Positions 14,469-22,490 are shown, counted from the first letter of the stretch. The stretch is DNA of 25,315 bases from a virus (IMGVR_UViG_3300033388_001351:1-25315), one strand, 5' to 3'. Made by a program: numbers and translations. The notes: generated by a model not told the origin, from the letters alone.

Positions 14469-15867
14469 CGAATACACAAAAGATATAGAAGACTTGTTTT
14501 TGAAGATGCTGTACAACGACGCTGAAACGTTTGTACGGGTAAAGAATATAATCAGTCCTGGGTTTTTCGAGGATCTTGACAATCGAAAGACAATCGAATT
14601 CATACTAGAATACACAAACGAACACACCTCACTACCATCAAACTCACAGCTTAAGGCTATTACAGGTCATGAGATTGAAATAGAGCAATTTGATGAAAGC
14701 GCGACGGATTGGTTCATGGGAGAGTTTGAAACCTTCTGTCAGCAAAAAGCAGCAGCACAAGTAGCGTATGATTCAATTGATTTGATTAAAGACAACAACA
14801 TCGGTGAAGTTTTGTCGCGCATGAAGGCGGCAGTTGAGCTAGGCATCGTCAAAGACTTGGGTATTGACTATTTTGAAAATCCTGCAGAGCGTTTGAAGCA
14901 CATGCGGGACAATAGTAAGATGATTTCAACAGGTTGGAAGACAATTGACGCTAAATTGTACGGCGGACTCGAAAGAGGCACGCTTACAATTTGGGCAGGG
15001 CAGTCAGGTGCAGGTAAATCACTTTTCTTGCAAAATCAGGCGTTGAATTGGGCAGAACTCGGTCTTAATGTTGTATATATCAGTTTAGAGCTTAGTGAAC
15101 AGCTAACTTCGATGCGTGTTGACGCAATGACTACGAATTACAGCACAAAAGAGATCATGAAGAACATTGATGACGTTGCATTGAAGGTCGGAGCGTTTAA
15201 GAAGAAGTGTAAATCAGGATCCTTCCAAATTAAGCAGCTTCCGAACGGCAGTACTGCAAACGACATCAAAGCGTACATTAAAGAGTACGAAATTCAGACA
15301 AAATCAAAGGTCGATGCAATTTTGGTCGATTACTTGGACTTGTGTGCGCCACTTGACAAGAGAGTAAGTCCTTCGGATATGTTTGTTAAGGATAAGTACG
15401 TATCTGAAGAGCTACGCAACATTGCAATTGACTTGGATGTGCTTATGGTCACGGCAAGCCAGTTGAATAGGGGCTCACATGACGAAATCGAGTTTAGTCA
15501 TGCGCATATTGCGGGTGGTATCTCGAAAATCAATACAGCAGACAATGTGATTGCAATTTTCACAACAATTTCCATGAAGGAAAACGGTCGTTATCAAATT
15601 CAGTTCATGAAGACACGATCATCTGCGGGTGTTGGGCAAAAGGTTGACTTGAAATTCGATATTAAGTCACTCAGGATTGTCGATCTTGAAGAAGGCGAAG
15701 AAGATGCGCAGACACATACAGCATCAAACATTCTCGATACACTCAAACGCACGAATGTTGTGAAAGATGTGCAAGAAACTGAGTCTGAGAAGGACAAAAG
15801 GTCTGGATCTGACGCAAAACAGAAGGCAAAAGCACTTCGCCAACTCGTCAAGACGGGTAATATTTAA
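14458..15867 (+). CDS. 41: replicative DNA helicase, T4 gp41-like (469 aa)
   Basis: A hexameric 5'-3' DnaB-family helicase that unwinds the fork and activates the primase. Walker A is GQSGAGKS (181-188), the H1a segment is YISLELSE (207-214), and Walker B is AILVDYLDL (about 286-294). Further on are VTASQLNRG and FMKTRSSAGVG, the DnaB-type motifs H3 and H4. The N-terminal ~150 residues are the helical oligomerisation region. The length matches T4 gp41 (475 aa). The C-terminal tail is charged and Lys-rich (ESEKDKRSGSDAKQKAKALR). Overlaps the primase gene by 11 nt. Confidence 0.95.
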   Translation: MDINEYTKDIEDLFLKMLYNDAETFVRVKNIISPGFFEDLDNRKTIEFILEYTNEHTSLPSNSQLKAITGHEIEIEQFDESATDWFMGEFETFCQQKAAAQVAYDSIDLIKDNNIGEVLSRMKAAVELGIVKDLGIDYFENPAERLKHMRDNSKMISTGWKTIDAKLYGGLERGTLTIWAGQSGAGKSLFLQNQALNWAELGLNVVYISLELSEQLTSMRVDAMTTNYSTKEIMKNIDDVALKVGAFKKKCKSGSFQIKQLPNGSTANDIKAYIKEYEIQTKSKVDAILVDYLDLCAPLDKRVSPSDMFVKDKYVSEELRNIAIDLDVLMVTASQLNRGSHDEIEFSHAHIAGGISKINTADNVIAIFTTISMKENGRYQIQFMKTRSSAGVGQKVDLKFDIKSLRIVDLEEGEEDAQTHTASNILDTLKRTNVVKDVQETESEKDKRSGSDAKQKAKALRQLVKTGNI

Positions 15868-15879
15868 ATAGCACGTTTG

Positions 15880-15927
15880 CGCCAGTTTTTAGATAAATAC
15901 ACAGAGTAACTTATTTAGGAACTGGCG
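15880..15927 (+). repeat. inverted repeat enclosing a late promoter and reaching the start codon
   Basis: CGCCAGTT (15880-15887) and AACTGGCG (15920-15927) are perfect complements. The late promoter lies in the loop. The right arm lies just after TTTAGG and ends on the G of the GTG start codon. Only read-through RNA from the helicase gene would carry both arms. Confidence 0.75.
15892..15900 (+). promoter_or_regulatory. T4-type late promoter for the cargo operon
   Basis: GATAAATAC; predicted +1 at 15905, giving a 22-nt leader before GTG 15927. The RNA starts inside the loop of the surrounding inverted repeat. Confidence 0.82.
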
Positions 15928-16223
15928 TGAAAAATAAAAAAATTGCCCTACACCAAAGCTCTCGCTCCATATTGGAGGAGCTCCAACGTGCTGCACCGAC
16001 AAAGACAAAAGAACATGTTGTCGAAAGTCGGGGCCATCACATTATCTCGTCCGCAGTACATTTTCTGGACGTACTAACAGAGAACTACACAGAAGAAGAG
16101 GCAGAGCAAATCACACGCAGGTTCCTCAGTGCGATACGAGGCGGCGACCCACAACGATTTGTCCGTTCTGTACGTAAAATACAAGAAAGCCAACAGGAGA
16201 AGAAACGTGAGGGCGATGCATAA
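15927..16223 (+). CDS. conserved small T4-like phage protein (98 aa, GTG start)
   Basis: GTG 15927 with AGGA upstream. The protein is helical: SSRSILEELQRAAPTKTKEH, then VVESRGHHIISSAVHFLDVL, YTEEEAEQITRRFLSAIRGG and a charged tail. I recall similar small proteins beside gene 41 in marine T4-like phages, with no known function. Its start codon lies in the right arm of an inverted repeat, so translation is probably restricted to late transcripts. Confidence 0.65.
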   Translation: MKNKKIALHQSSRSILEELQRAAPTKTKEHVVESRGHHIISSAVHFLDVLTENYTEEEAEQITRRFLSAIRGGDPQRFVRSVRKIQESQQEKKREGDA

Positions 16224-16581
16224 AGGAATACTAACAGCAGGACTATTGTCTATGCTGTTTTTGACAAGTTGCGATCCAGATGGAAGCAAATTGCCAGAAG
16301 ATTTTGATAGGAGTGGTGAGGTAATTGAGATTACAGTTATTTGGCATCCTAGCCAACAAGCAGTTGACAAGGCTTACGTAGAAGAATTTGGACGAGCACG
16401 CAATGAGCGTGCAATTAATCGTTTAGGCTTTGCAGTTTGGGCAAACCCAAGTAGAGAGCCAAAATGGTGCAGAATTCATGCGATGAAGCCAACAAGCGTC
16501 AAAGGTGGCGATAAAATGAACACATTGGGACACGAACTATTACATTGTGTGATCGGAACGTTCCACCCAGAACCAGATTAA
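16207..16581 (+). CDS. lipoprotein with HExxH metal site (124 aa)
   Basis: Start GTG 16207 has AGGAGA 7 nt upstream. The N-terminus MRAMHKGILTAGLLSMLFLT ends at lipobox LTSC (C22), predicting signal peptidase II cleavage and lipid attachment. The C-terminus has GHELLHCVIGTFHPE (H109, E110, H113, with H120 as likely third ligand), a zinc-peptidase-type signature with one residue more than the metzincin spacing. An exported lipid-anchored metalloprotein encoded in a late operon could act in lysis, for example at the outer membrane, or alter the cell surface. This is inference. It overlaps the upstream gene by 17 nt. Confidence 0.75.
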   Translation: MRAMHKGILTAGLLSMLFLTSCDPDGSKLPEDFDRSGEVIEITVIWHPSQQAVDKAYVEEFGRARNERAINRLGFAVWANPSREPKWCRIHAMKPTSVKGGDKMNTLGHELLHCVIGTFHPEPD

Positions 16582-16582
16582 T

Positions 16583-16768
16583 ATGAAACTATTAGAAATA
16601 CAACGACAAATGAAAAAGCGTAGGAATTTCCGTGAAGGAAATTATGCTATTTCTGTGAACCTAGTAAATCCAGGCGATGAATTTCAAGAATTTCTAAAAG
16701 TAAAAATTACAGAAGACGGCAAGATCGTTGCAAAGTTTTCTATATCTAATATACGTATTACGAAATGA
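16583..16768 (+). pseudogene. truncated copy A of a duplicated small gene
   Basis: MKLLEIQRQMKKRRNF and the following residues are the same as copy B downstream up to DGKIVAK. After the GCAAAG ending at 16735 the sequence changes to an unrelated short tail (FSISNIRITK) and stops. The first 153 bp match copy B except for two synonymous changes (CTA/CTG Leu, CGT/CGC Arg). This looks like a truncated duplicate; the peptide may still be made, as it has its own start 1 base after the upstream stop. Confidence 0.65.
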
Positions 16769-16868
16769 CGGCACAGATGTACTTAACGGCCATCCAGATT
16801 CGCGTCGATACTACGCTAAAGAAGATTTTGAGTGGCTGGAAGGCACATGGGAAGCACCGCAGAGATGA
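16736..16868 (+). pseudogene. C-terminal remnant of a gene between repeats
   Basis: In the frame ending TGA 16866-16868 the segment reads YVLRNDGTDVLNGHPDSRRY and YYAKEDFEWLEGTWEAPQR, which looks like real protein. No start codon or coding-like sequence joins it upstream. Its stop overlaps the ATG of copy B (ATGA), the normal operon junction of this phage. It seems to be the tail of a gene whose front was replaced by copy A. Confidence 0.5.
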
Positions 16869-17231
16869 AACTGTTAGAAATACAACGACAAATGAAAAAG
16901 CGCAGGAATTTCCGTGAAGGAAATTATGCTATTTCTGTGAACCTAGTAAATCCAGGCGATGAATTTCAAGAATTTCTAAAAGTAAAAATTACAGAAGACG
17001 GCAAGATCGTTGCAAAGCCTAGTAAATCCAGGCGATGAATTTCAAGAATTTCTAAAAGTAAAAATTACAGAAGACGGCAAGATCGTTGCAAAGGCACTTT
17101 TTAAACAGTGGGCGGGTAAAGACAGGTGGGAACCACTTAGCGTTACTATCGAAAACCCAGCACAACGCATTAGTTTGCGCGAGATGATTTATAACGCAGC
17201 CACTAATGCAGGATTTTTTATCAAGGACTAA
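16865..17231 (+). pseudogene. small late gene broken by an exact 76-bp tandem duplication
   Basis: Copy B starts MKLLEIQRQMKKRRNF at 16865 and runs to DGKIVAK, then goes out of frame at 17018 because the last 76 bp are repeated and 76 is not a multiple of three; it stops at 17038. The third copy continues in another frame as VAKALFKQWAGKDRWEPLSV to the end at 17231. Removing one 76-bp unit restores one protein of about 96 aa: a leader, a beta-rich segment (AISVNLVNPGDEFQEFLKVK) and a helical end. No function recognised. It may be a live mutation, a mixed population or an assembly error. Confidence 0.65.
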
Positions 17232-17232
17232 C

Positions 17233-18390
17233 ATGAAGAATATTACAGAAGCATCCACACTATCAGGCTTGGGAATTCCAGACAATATTGTAAAGAGAAT
17301 TCACACAGAATTTAGCCCTACACTTAAACATGACCATGAATTTGAAGAGCTTAAGACAAAAGGCCAGATGCAGACAAAGCTGAAGCGCGGCAAACTCATT
17401 ATTGGTTTTAGTCCAAAGGGCGACATTGCAAGTATGCGTGAGGGTGGCAAACGCCACACAAGGTACTACGGAACTATTGGCTCAGAAGAGGTTGATTCCT
17501 CGGCTAGCATGAAAGACATGCTAACTAACTTTTCAGGACGGGGTTGGAAGTGGTTTGCTACAGTTGACGGTTGGAGAGATAAGCCGTACCATGAATTCAG
17601 GCGCCAAGAAACACCAAATTATGAAATACATGATGCGTTCAAAGATAAGCTAGAAAAAGTACATGGCCCAAAACTACGTAAAGAAGCAGCACAATACGCC
17701 GAAGACATAAAAGAATTTCTAGTTACATTTGCAACAGGTGATGAAGTGAAAGTTGATAAGCATAGGTGGCGCGGCGATGCGGATCCTAATGATCTGTATA
17801 TGGGCAAACTTCGTAGAGCAATGCATAACCTACGTAAAGTCGCAAGTTCAGATACGCCACACCATGAATTTTCCCCGAAAGGTATTGCTGATCTTATTGA
17901 CCAAAATGTAGGCGAGCCAAAAGTCGATTATGATTTCCAAAAAGTAGATGATAAGTCAGGAAAATACATGCGCAATGCTAAATTAGGAACTGCTAAGGTA
18001 GCTCAACTGGTTTTGCGTAAGTTACGTGCATATAGGGATGATGTGATTGACGCGGCTAAGAAAGATCGTGCTAGTCAAACAAAGAAACGTTCACTTGGTA
18101 AAGTAAAGAAAGCTTGGGAAAGCTACAAAGATTCAGGCAAGGTAAATGTTTTGTCAGAAGACGAGTTTGACCAATATGCTGCTGAGGTAGATCCGTATAC
18201 CTCAGGCTACAAAGCAGGTCTAAAGCAAGAAGAAGCAAGCCGATTTGATGCCGTACGCGATGCTAGCGCATTTCAGGCATACAAAGCATGGATAATCGAA
18301 GTAGGACAAAGTTCAGCCTCAGTTAAAAATGCAGAAGAATTTGTGCGTGGTTGGAATGATGGTGAAGCAATCAGTGGAGTAGGTATATAA
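17233..18390 (+). CDS. basic late protein with cargo-type leader (385 aa)
   Basis: Start ATG 17233, 2 nt from the upstream stop. It begins MKNITEASTLSGLG, where I-T-E|A matches the prohead-protease site and resembles T4 internal proteins. The body is Lys/Arg-rich and helical in the second half (LGTAKVAQLVLRKLRAYRDD, KKRSLGKVKKAWESYKDSGK). The first part has an alternating Gly/Thr-rich segment (RHTRYYGTIGSEEVDSS) and WKWFATVDGWRDKPYHEF. No known enzyme motif. Basic, packaged proteins of this sort could bind the genome or enter the host with it; this is inference from leader and composition. Confidence 0.6.
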   Translation: MKNITEASTLSGLGIPDNIVKRIHTEFSPTLKHDHEFEELKTKGQMQTKLKRGKLIIGFSPKGDIASMREGGKRHTRYYGTIGSEEVDSSASMKDMLTNFSGRGWKWFATVDGWRDKPYHEFRRQETPNYEIHDAFKDKLEKVHGPKLRKEAAQYAEDIKEFLVTFATGDEVKVDKHRWRGDADPNDLYMGKLRRAMHNLRKVASSDTPHHEFSPKGIADLIDQNVGEPKVDYDFQKVDDKSGKYMRNAKLGTAKVAQLVLRKLRAYRDDVIDAAKKDRASQTKKRSLGKVKKAWESYKDSGKVNVLSEDEFDQYAAEVDPYTSGYKAGLKQEEASRFDAVRDASAFQAYKAWIIEVGQSSASVKNAEEFVRGWNDGEAISGVGI

Positions 18391-18746
18391 TGAACGACAT
18401 GAGAAAATTAATGGAAGCTGTTGAGCAAGCACAGACAGCAAATCCTGTAGATACAGTCACAGTAGACATTCCTCTATTGATTCGACTACTTGAATTCTCC
18501 CGCGAAGATGCAAAGACTGATATGGATTTGCATAACCTAGCAGACAATATGATTAACTTGTCGCCTGAGGGTAACACATTAACAATGGCTGACTACGAGG
18601 AATTGATAATGGGACTTGCAGGCGATGATGACGCCGAAGGCCCAGAAACATTTACTACAGACGATGGTCGCGAAGAACCAGTACGTGGTAGAATGTCAGA
18701 CGATGATGATTATGGTGTTGGCGGACTGATTGACCAAGGACGATAA
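18390..18746 (+). CDS. acidic late protein with MNDMRKLME leader (118 aa)
   Basis: Begins MNDMRKLMEAVEQAQ, the third copy in the window of this leader type. The core VTVDIPLLIRLLEFSREDAK, MDLHNLADNMINLS and LTMADYEELI is a small helical fold I recall from marine T4-like phages without function. The C-terminus is very acidic (GDDDAEGPE, SDDDDYG). Overlaps its neighbours at both ends (TAATG). Confidence 0.65.
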   Translation: MNDMRKLMEAVEQAQTANPVDTVTVDIPLLIRLLEFSREDAKTDMDLHNLADNMINLSPEGNTLTMADYEELIMGLAGDDDAEGPETFTTDDGREEPVRGRMSDDDDYGVGGLIDQGR

Positions 18747-19600
18747 TGAGAGCACTTGAGCTACTAGAAAAACGCCGCATAGTTGAAGGCGGAAACGTAT
18801 TTCCAGATGTGGGTGCAATACATATCTCGGAAGTCGAGCCTACGCTCAAGGCAATTGGAAAATACATTAACTACCCGCAAGCATCGCAGCAGGCACTAGG
18901 CAGTGTCGGCAAAACAGATTACTCAGGTGACATTGATATTGCATTAGACGTTCAACCCGAACAAATCAAAGTTATGCATGATAAAATTTCTAAGAAGCTC
19001 GGCGCAGACAGCGTGAAGATGGTATCGGGCATTTTGACCCTACGCTTTCCGATTGCAAATTATGACGAGTCCCAACAGGAGCGTCAACCACGTACTGGAC
19101 TAGTACAGGTTGATTTGATCCCAGGTAACGTTGATTGGATGCGTACATTTTTCCATTCTCCAGGCAAGACATCCGAATATAAAGGCGCACATAGAAACAT
19201 AGCACTGGCGACAGTTGCGGCGCTACTTGAGAACACGGCAAGCAAAGAAATGGACAGTCACGACCGCCCAGTTGCAGCAGAACGTTGGTCTTGGGGTAAG
19301 AAAGAAGGACTACAGAAAGTTCGTAAAACAGGAATCAAGAAAGGCGACAAGTGGCTTAAGAAACAAGACATTGAGGTCATTTCTACGCCTACAAAAAATC
19401 CTAATGAAATTGCAAAGATACTTTTCAAAGGCAAAGCTGGTGCAGAAGCACTAAACAGCTTAGAGTCTATTATTGCAGCGGTACAAGTAGCATATAGCCC
19501 TGACGAAGCCGCAGCAATCTTTGAACGCATGGCGTGGTCACTGAATACACGCGATCTTGATGCTAAACTTCCACCCGAACTAGAGCCATATAGAAAATGA
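18746..19600 (+). CDS. Pol-beta-fold nucleotidyltransferase with cargo-type leader (284 aa)
   Basis: The leader MRALELLEKRRIVE|GG fits a prohead-protease site. The core has the minimal nucleotidyltransferase signature: GS at 52-53, then DYSGDIDIAL with D62 and D64, and third acidic residue D123 in LVQVDLI. Such enzymes transfer nucleotides to proteins, RNA ends or small molecules. A C-terminal half rich in Lys (GIKKGDKWLKKQD) and helices could bind nucleic acid. Its 3' end overlaps the ligase-like gene by 4 nt (ATGA), so the two are co-translated and probably work together. Substrate unknown; RNA-end repair, nucleotide tagging of a host protein, or a role in the capsid are all open. Confidence 0.75.
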   Translation: MRALELLEKRRIVEGGNVFPDVGAIHISEVEPTLKAIGKYINYPQASQQALGSVGKTDYSGDIDIALDVQPEQIKVMHDKISKKLGADSVKMVSGILTLRFPIANYDESQQERQPRTGLVQVDLIPGNVDWMRTFFHSPGKTSEYKGAHRNIALATVAALLENTASKEMDSHDRPVAAERWSWGKKEGLQKVRKTGIKKGDKWLKKQDIEVISTPTKNPNEIAKILFKGKAGAEALNSLESIIAAVQVAYSPDEAAAIFERMAWSLNTRDLDAKLPPELEPYRK

Positions 19601-20802
19601 GAGCAAGAGAGCTTCTAGCAGAGGCCAAGAACCCTCACCTCGCCCACCTTGAAGATTTACTTTTCGATAAGGGTTATGCGGGTGCAGTGGAGTCTCTAAA
19701 ACTTGCGACAGGTGTTCGCAATATGCTTGCAAAAGGCAAGGGAAAGCGCGGCAAGGTCACAGTCAAGTTTGACGGTGCTCCTGCAATCTTCGCAGGCATT
19801 GATCCTGCTGACGGTAAGTTTTTTGTCGGCGGCAAGGCAGCATTTTCCAAGAATCCAAAAATGATTAAGAAGCCGTCTGATATGAAAAAGTTTTATGATG
19901 GCGCGCCCGAAGGATTTACTTCCAAAATGGCTATTGCATATACTGAGCTAAAGAAGCTAGGCATTAAGAACGTATTACAGGGCGATTTAATGTTTGTAAG
20001 TGATATGCTAGACCACACAACAATTGATGGCGAGGAATACCTTACATTTACACCAAATACAATTACGTATGCAGTTGAGGCAGGTTCAGACTTAGCAAAA
20101 GAAATGCAACGTGCAAAATTTGGCATTGTATTCCATACAGCATATGAGGGTGGAGAAACAATTAACGATGCAGATAAGACATTTGACATTGACTTGAGTG
20201 GATTGAACAACACGCCTGACGTTTGGTACGATGATGCAGAATACAAAGACATGACAGGCATTGCTTCCCTGACTCTTGAAGAAGATGAGCACCTACGTCA
20301 AGAGATTATTGCAGCAAAAGCCAGGTTAACAGAATTGGGCAAGGGTGCAATTGACACAATTGTAAATAACCCTGAATTCAAGAAAACAATTCAAGTCTTT
20401 GTTAACGCTAATGTACGCGCTGGGCAGCACATGCCGTCATCTGAACAGTTTACTAGGGATTTCCTAAACTTCCACAAAGAACGCACATTGCAAGATGTTG
20501 GTGATTTGAAATCGGATCTTGCAAAGCAAAAGAGGCACCAAAAAGTCGAGGACAAGAAATCATTTATTGAACAAAATCAACAAAGCGTATACAAGCTAAT
20601 TGATTTGTATAATCACCTAAATGAGATTAAATTGATCCTTATAAACAAGCTAAATACTATTGATGGAATGAAGACATTTATTCGATCAGGAAATGGATTT
20701 GAAGTTACAAACCCTGAGGGCTTTGTAGCACTAGGTCATCAAGGTGACGCAACAAAATTAGTTAACAGGATGGAGTTCTCACAGCAGAACTTCAACAAAT
20801 AA
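19597..20802 (+). CDS. ATP-dependent ligase-like protein, DUF6267-type (401 aa)
   Basis: The leader MRARELLAE|A resembles that of its partner gene. The body shows the covalent nucleotidyltransferase motifs of ligases in order. Motif I is VKFDGAPAIFAG (K57 predicted nucleophile, D59, G60). A motif III-like VLQGDLMF lies at 126-133. The motif IV-like EGFVAL has E374, and the motif V-like TKLVNRMEFS has K387. A helical insertion at about 230-350 widens the III-IV spacing. From memory the family is listed as DUF6267 in T4-like phages; its ligase relationship is my reading of the motifs. DNA or RNA end joining is plausible, possibly with the nucleotidyltransferase upstream. Confidence 0.65.
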   Translation: MRARELLAEAKNPHLAHLEDLLFDKGYAGAVESLKLATGVRNMLAKGKGKRGKVTVKFDGAPAIFAGIDPADGKFFVGGKAAFSKNPKMIKKPSDMKKFYDGAPEGFTSKMAIAYTELKKLGIKNVLQGDLMFVSDMLDHTTIDGEEYLTFTPNTITYAVEAGSDLAKEMQRAKFGIVFHTAYEGGETINDADKTFDIDLSGLNNTPDVWYDDAEYKDMTGIASLTLEEDEHLRQEIIAAKARLTELGKGAIDTIVNNPEFKKTIQVFVNANVRAGQHMPSSEQFTRDFLNFHKERTLQDVGDLKSDLAKQKRHQKVEDKKSFIEQNQQSVYKLIDLYNHLNEIKLILINKLNTIDGMKTFIRSGNGFEVTNPEGFVALGHQGDATKLVNRMEFSQQNFNK

Positions 20803-22103
20803 TGAGCAAATACGAATTAGTACATGAACTTTGTGAGAGTCGGATTTTCCGTAGCAAACAAGCTATGGGTAAATACAATGAACGCCAAGCAAATGAACTA
20901 CTTTATTCTATATTGCTATCTACTATTGCATTAGCACTAAACCCAAAAACACATACTTGGGCTACGAAATATGCAGCTAAAACTGGCGCATTTGGCAACT
21001 TTACCTTTTTCCGACCAACAGCTACCGACCTATATGTGTTAACATATATGGCGTACAAAGAGAATGGCGCAATTGGTAAACAGGGTGCCCAAAAACTCTT
21101 GCGTCTTTACAAAGAATTAGGCAGGGGTGACGTTGATTCAAATTATGCAGAACAGACACTATTGCGTTTGGAACGTGGATTGAAAGTTAACAATGCGCGC
21201 CTACGTAATGCTCGTCGTGTGCTTACGCATTGGGGCAACTCTTCTCCAGATGAACAAAAGCAAACACTAGCAAACCTGTATCGTATTGTTCGAGCAGATG
21301 CTAAACTAGCGGAAGTATTGCCGTACTTGCAAGTAGCACAAGCTGGTGAGCCAGGACACTTTGGTAAAATGGGCATTGGCAAATTTGCAGCAGCATTAGC
21401 TGGCGCTGGACTTGCTGGTGTTGCATTAGGCTCAAGACTCTATGATCCTGGCAAACGTTGGGGCGTATTGAGGAACAGCGCAGAAAAGGGCGGCATTTAC
21501 CTCAAAGAAGATCGACCAACACAGTTATTCAACCTTGTACAAAATCTAAACCAGCATCCTGACATTGAAAAGATCATTAGCGTTAACTATCTAGTTGACG
21601 GTGCATCTGCATTTGTTCGCACTACTGATGGTAACGCATATGAACTAGAAATTCGGCCTGCCCCATTCGCTAAGGGACACGATGTAAAACGTGGTGTAAC
21701 TGAGGCTGTTGGAAAAATTGCTTGCTTGAAATGTGACGAAGTTTCAACTGAAAAAGCATGGAATGAGAACGATGATGTTTGTCCTAAATGTCATGCATCT
21801 ACACAGGGCGTAGCTGAGAGCTATACAGTTACAATTACTGAGCGCAACGATGCGGCAATTACAGGCAATGATGCAGCAATAATAGCACGAACAGCCAAGC
21901 AGGCAGCAGAAGTTTTTGACAAAGCAGACAAAGGCGGCGATGGTTGTGCTGTTGAGGGCGAGTCTGTTCAGGATCATTTGAAAAATGTTCGTGCTATGTA
22001 TGGCGTAGAAATCGTAGATGACTTCTTAGATGTGCTTGACTTTCCTAATGCTGAAGGCGACACTGCTAAACAACAAAGTTTACTCACAAAAGACAATAGA
22101 TAA
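20802..22103 (+). CDS. modular late protein with zinc ribbon and predicted cleavage sites (433 aa)
   Basis: Begins MSKYELVHELCE|SRIF, a leader with a possible (L)xE site. Residues 15-230 are a helical body with a Gly/Ala-rich hydrophobic stretch near 193-210 (FAAALAGAGLAGVALG) that could insert into a membrane. Then come GVTE|AVGKIACLKC, a zinc-ribbon module (CLKC, CPKC), GVAE|SYTVTITE, and a final helical module (VQDHLKNVRAMYGVEIVDDF). The module borders use the same VxE|(A/S) pattern as the 800-residue protein, and EAVGK here parallels EAVGR there. I infer a packaged, processed protein; the membrane-like stretch would suit delivery into the host. Confidence 0.6.
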   Translation: MSKYELVHELCESRIFRSKQAMGKYNERQANELLYSILLSTIALALNPKTHTWATKYAAKTGAFGNFTFFRPTATDLYVLTYMAYKENGAIGKQGAQKLLRLYKELGRGDVDSNYAEQTLLRLERGLKVNNARLRNARRVLTHWGNSSPDEQKQTLANLYRIVRADAKLAEVLPYLQVAQAGEPGHFGKMGIGKFAAALAGAGLAGVALGSRLYDPGKRWGVLRNSAEKGGIYLKEDRPTQLFNLVQNLNQHPDIEKIISVNYLVDGASAFVRTTDGNAYELEIRPAPFAKGHDVKRGVTEAVGKIACLKCDEVSTEKAWNENDDVCPKCHASTQGVAESYTVTITERNDAAITGNDAAIIARTAKQAAEVFDKADKGGDGCAVEGESVQDHLKNVRAMYGVEIVDDFLDVLDFPNAEGDTAKQQSLLTKDNR

Positions 22104-22134
22104 GCCGCAAAATTGCCCAAAACTAACGTAGGTA

Positions 22135-22143
22135 GATAAATAC
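22135..22143 (+). promoter_or_regulatory. T4-type late promoter
   Basis: GATAAATAC; predicted +1 near 22148, 40-nt leader to ATG 22188. Confidence 0.85.
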
Positions 22144-22150
22144 ATTTATA

Positions 22151-22166
22151 GCAGGATATAACCTGC
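22151..22166 (+). promoter_or_regulatory. 5' UTR hairpin of a late mRNA
   Basis: GCAGG-ATATAA-CCTGC forms a 5-bp stem three bases from the predicted mRNA 5' end. The following stretch to the AGGAG ribosome site is repeated at the next gene. Probably protects the transcript or aids translation. Confidence 0.6.
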
Positions 22167-22187
22167 GACAAAATTAGGAGAAGTAAA

Positions 22188-22439
22188 ATGGTAGATAGAA
22201 TTAATGGTGGCCCTCTTCAGGGTATTTGGTTCTCGCAAGATGTTCGTTTTGCGAGTGTTACACTAACAAACGGCGGCGACAGCTTTTTAACAGAGCTAGG
22301 AAACAGCCCAACAGGTAACGGTGATGCAGCAGTTGTAACATCAATTGATACTCAAATCGAACTTATTGCAGACCTATCTGTAGCTACAGTTACAGTAGAG
22401 TCTGGTTTTGGCCCAGTTGCAGAAGGCACACCAGGATAA
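22188..22439 (+). CDS. small late paralogue 1 (83 aa)
   Basis: Begins MVDRINGGPLQGIWFSQDVR and ends VTVESGFGPVAEGTPG, both matching the next gene (paralogue 2), but the middle is about 50 residues shorter. It is Gly/Thr/Val-rich, lacks Cys and Lys, and is probably a compact beta protein. Own late promoter, strong ribosome site (AGGAG) and terminator indicate high late expression, as for a capsid decoration or other abundant virion protein. Function is inferred from expression signals only. Confidence 0.65.
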   Translation: MVDRINGGPLQGIWFSQDVRFASVTLTNGGDSFLTELGNSPTGNGDAAVVTSIDTQIELIADLSVATVTVESGFGPVAEGTPG

Positions 22440-22465
22440 TTACTTTCACAGTAATAAAAAATTAA

Positions 22466-22490
22466 GCAGCACTTCGGTGCTGTTTTTTTT
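22466..22490 (+). terminator. Rho-independent terminator with UUCG loop
   Basis: CAGCAC-TTCG-GTGCTG followed by eight T. Confidence 0.95.

Larger units (their letters stand above)
16583..17093 (+). repeat. nested direct repeats: 153-bp units A and B plus 76-bp tandem C
   Basis: Unit A 16583-16735 and unit B 16865-17017 differ at two positions. The last 76 bp of B (16942-17017) are repeated exactly at 17018-17093. All three copies end with GATCGTTGCAAAG and are followed by three different sequences. Confidence 0.92.

Noticed and set aside
16583-17093. CRISPR array or insertion sequence ends
   Set aside because: The repeats are long, partly coding, few and without spacers, terminal inverted repeats or a transposase.
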